Source of the DNA: Nitrospiraceae bacterium
Lineage (GTDB): Bacteria > Nitrospirota > Nitrospiria > Nitrospirales > UBA8639
Length of the DNA: 7,139 nt
NCBI GenBank assembly: GCA_003523945.1
Contig: DOFS01000450.1
Coordinates: 1 to 7,139 of the forward strand
Direction: 5' to 3'
Shown piece after piece: positions 5,643 to 7,139 of the stretch; positions within the stretch are counted from its first letter, which is position 1, and every line of letters begins with the position of its first letter. The position numbers were made by a program, and so were the translations under genes. Under the pieces are notes generated by a model that saw nothing but the letters and a program-made list of their open reading frames with translations, had not been told where the DNA came from and did no database searches.

Positions 5643-5918
5643 TTAGTAAAGTAAGGGAGTGAGTCCGCTTTGTCCCATACCACTATGGCCAACGATAGCC
5701 ACCGCATCGCCATCATAAACCTTGGTGTCCTCACTGGCGATTCGCTTATTAACCGTCACCATGACTTTTTTCTCTTTTAACAACTGAAAGACTTCACGAA
5801 GGGGCTTACCTTGCTTTCGAATCAGTTGTTTGACTGTGATGACGTCAGGAATTTCGCACCCGAGGGCCCGCTCTCCATCAACGGTTTGCAAATCACCCAT
5901 TAACGTAATCGTAACCAT
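5643..5918 (-). CDS. MoaD/ThiS-like ubiquitin-fold (beta-grasp) protein lacking Gly-Gly
   Basis: This 91-residue protein shows the beta-grasp order of sulfur-carrier proteins: strand MVTITLMG (1-8), strand around ALGCEIP (18-24), helix VKQLIRKQGKPLREVFQLLKEK (29-50, in parts), strand VMVTVNKRIA (52-61), and VYDGDAVAIVG (67-77), equivalent to the DGDEVAI segment of MoaD and ThiS. In those carriers the chain ends in Gly-Gly, which is thiocarboxylated. Here the tail is HSGMGQSGLTPLLY, with no Gly-Gly and about a dozen extra residues, so ordinary sulfur transfer is doubtful. The start has AAAAGGA (complement of 5923-5929) 4 nt upstream. No molybdopterin or thiamin genes are visible nearby. It lies 100 bp downstream of the cyclase-family gene on the same strand. 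The fold assignment is fairly sure; the function is unknown. Confidence 0.8.
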   Translation of the reverse strand: MVTITLMGDLQTVDGERALGCEIPDVITVKQLIRKQGKPLREVFQLLKEKKVMVTVNKRIASEDTKVYDGDAVAIVGHSGMGQSGLTPLLY

Positions 5919-5940
5919 AATGTCCTTTTGTTCATCATAA

Positions 5941-6003
5941 GTGAGCCTTCAGTTTTATTTGGTGAGTTCGTGAACCTCTTCGGATCATGGTGAGTTCCTG
6001 AAA
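5941..6003. repeat. Short direct repeats upstream of the MoaD-like gene
   Basis: GGTGAGTTCGTGAAC (5961-5975) recurs as GGTGAGTTCCTGAAA (5989-6003), 13 of 15 identical and 28 bp apart. A weaker third match, GTGAGCCTTCAG, starts at 5941, 21 bp before the GTGAG of the first copy. The first copy contains the inverted repeat GTTC-GT-GAAC. Both full copies sit in the 100-bp gap before the - strand MoaD-like gene, where an operator would lie. Chance or a decayed coding end cannot be excluded. Confidence 0.4.
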
Positions 6004-6018
6004 CTGACTTGCATTACC

Positions 6019-6834
6019 TTACGGCAAATTCGCGATAATTCGAACGGGTCCTCCTGTACCTCCTTGAATCTTCATGGGGAGGGCCGTCATTCGAGCTCCG
6101 CGAGGTGGTAAAAGATTAAGGTGCGCAACATTTTCCAATGCATACCGATTCGCTTGACCCAGAATCTGATGAACGGGAAAATTGCGGGATTGGCCGGCAT
6201 CAATGCTGGCGGTATCTATACCAATTCCTAAAATATCCCGTTTATGGAGCAGGAATGTTATGGCCTCGGCAGAGAACCCGGGGAAGTGGAGAGTCCCTGG
6301 ATCTTCCGGTGTGGAGCTGCCAAGATATCGAACTTTGTCCGGCCAATACTGTCCAAACCCTGTGAAGGCCAAGACGAGAGCTTTTGGAGGAATTGCTCCG
6401 TATGAACCCTCCCATTGGATGATATCATCAACCTGTAGGGTATAATCCGGGTTTGCATTCACTTGCGATCGAATGTCAAGCACGATCGCCTCACCGGTTA
6501 ACCGTTCAACAGGAATTTCATCCACACTCCATCCGGATTCTGCAAAATGGTTAGGTGCATCGAGGTGGGTGCCGCCATGCTCTGAAGCTGAGTAAACCGC
6601 TGATGCATACCAAAACCCTTGGTTAGTGTGCCCCCAACTCGTTTTTTCCCAATGGAATGGCTCATTCGCGGGCCAATACACGGTGTCTTCATTAAAGGGA
6701 TAGGTCAAATCTATAATTGTTCCACTGAGGGAAGAGTTTGTGACGCATCCTCCTAAAACGAGCGCTACCAGAATACCCTTTGTCCAGGGTAGCCAGGAAA
6801 ACATGGAGATCCGGAAGAAGTGCGACGTCAGCAT
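6019..6834 (-). CDS. Cyclase-family (kynurenine formamidase-like) hydrolase, predicted lipoprotein
   Basis: This is a metal-dependent hydrolase of the cyclase family (PF04199), which includes bacterial kynurenine formamidase and related amidohydrolases. Numbering from ATG 6834 (271 residues), the metal-binding signature H-x3-H-x-D-x3-H is His86, His90, Asp92 and His96 in HGGTHLDAPNHF; GIDTASID at 205-212, His222 (FPVHQILG) and Glu234 (ALENVAHLNLLPPRGA) also fit. A hydrophobic stretch ending LVLGGC with Cys30 is a lipobox, so it should be lipid-anchored outside the cytoplasm. Three starts compete. ATG 6834 has AGGA 9 nt upstream. ATG 6804 gives the neatest signal peptide but has no ribosome site. 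ATG 6903 (294 residues) adds a second hydrophobic segment and has GGGAG 15 nt away. The substrate is not evident, and no tryptophan-degradation genes are nearby. Confidence 0.88.
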   Translation of the reverse strand: MLTSHFFRISMFSWLPWTKGILVALVLGGCVTNSSLSGTIIDLTYPFNEDTVYWPANEPFHWEKTSWGHTNQGFWYASAVYSASEHGGTHLDAPNHFAESGWSVDEIPVERLTGEAIVLDIRSQVNANPDYTLQVDDIIQWEGSYGAIPPKALVLAFTGFGQYWPDKVRYLGSSTPEDPGTLHFPGFSAEAITFLLHKRDILGIGIDTASIDAGQSRNFPVHQILGQANRYALENVAHLNLLPPRGARMTALPMKIQGGTGGPVRIIANLP

Positions 6835-6993
6835 TGATAAAAATCCTAACAAGGTGAGAAAGGGCACAGCAATGGAAGAGAGCCATATGAATGAACCCAC
6901 CATCTATAAATAACAACGCTCCCGGCAGATGTGGAATCATTTCTATAAACATGGTACAAAATCCCATTTACCTCGAAAGGCTGATCTCACACC

Positions 6994-7139
6994 ATGTATA
7001 AAATAATTACGATTCTGATTCTCTTAGCCATCCTGTTCTTTATGATTCGACGAGCGGCCCGTGAATGGAGTCAGCCCAAACTTGACCCCGCCACTCCAGG
7101 AAAAGATGTCATGATTCAAGATCCAGTCTGTAAAGTATA
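6994..7139 (+). CDS. Membrane-anchored small protein with DPVC motif, N-terminal part
   Basis: An open frame begins at ATG 6994 and runs off the window after 48 codons. Residues 2-18 form a hydrophobic helix (YKIITILILLAILFFMI) followed by RRAAREWSQPK, so the protein is anchored in the inner membrane with, by the positive-inside rule, the rest probably cytoplasmic. Residues 39-48 read VMIQDPVCKV. A DPVC motif directly after a single membrane helix and short linker recalls the PP0621-type or YHS-like small proteins, in which cysteines may bind metal; I infer this from the N-terminus only. AAAGG (6976-6980) lies 13 nt upstream, rather far. The gene diverges from the cyclase-family gene; the gap holds TATAAA at 6944-6949 but no matching -35. 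Confidence 0.7.
   Translation, partial: MYKIITILILLAILFFMIRRAAREWSQPKLDPATPGKDVMIQDPVCKV

Overview
The window looks like chromosomal DNA from a Gram-negative bacterium. It carries two lipoprotein signal peptides with lipobox cysteines and an exported (periplasmic) DNA ligase. Gene content is housekeeping and stress accessory rather than phage or plasmid, and strong AGGAGG-type ribosome sites are common. A Nitrospira-like (Nitrospirota) source is my best guess. It rests mainly on a degenerate 158-bp intergenic element at 2447-2604 that resembles, from memory, a dispersed repeat common in Nitrospira genomes, and on the protein mix. I could not verify this by search.

Layout. On the + strand, positions 1-335 hold the 3' end of a glutathionyl-hydroquinone reductase (ECM4/YqjG-type GST). 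A 249-bp gap with a possible promoter follows, then an aldo/keto reductase (585-1424) and, 46 bp later, an exported minimal ATP-dependent DNA ligase of the Lig E type (1471-2382). The dispersed-repeat-like element fills the convergent gap between the ligase and an unrecognised 226-aa protein on the - strand (2611-3291). A 251-bp gap with an interrupted 12-bp-stem hairpin separates that gene from a - strand TPR lipoprotein (3543-3992).

A 550-bp divergent regulatory region (3993-4542) comes next. It contains a heat-shock-like (sigma-32-type) promoter candidate, a second sigma-70-type candidate and a structured leader. It precedes two tandem small heat-shock proteins (4543-5004 and 5080-5487) that end in a strong Rho-independent terminator (5507-5544). 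On the - strand lie a MoaD/ThiS-like ubiquitin-fold protein without a C-terminal Gly-Gly (5643-5918) and a lipoprotein of the metal-dependent cyclase / kynurenine formamidase-like family (about 6019-6834). Diverging from the latter, the window ends inside a short membrane-anchored protein with a DPVC motif (6994 onward).

How the genes fit together. The two sHSPs form a clear operon and probably cooperate as holdases. The aldo/keto reductase and the ligase may be co-transcribed, but their functions are not obviously linked. The GST and the aldo/keto reductase both fit reductive detoxification of quinones or carbonyls. I see no CRISPR array, RNA gene, transposase, phage gene or defence island. 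The best candidates for something undescribed are the unrecognised 226-aa protein, the Gly-Gly-less beta-grasp protein with the repeated motif upstream of it, and the repeat element.
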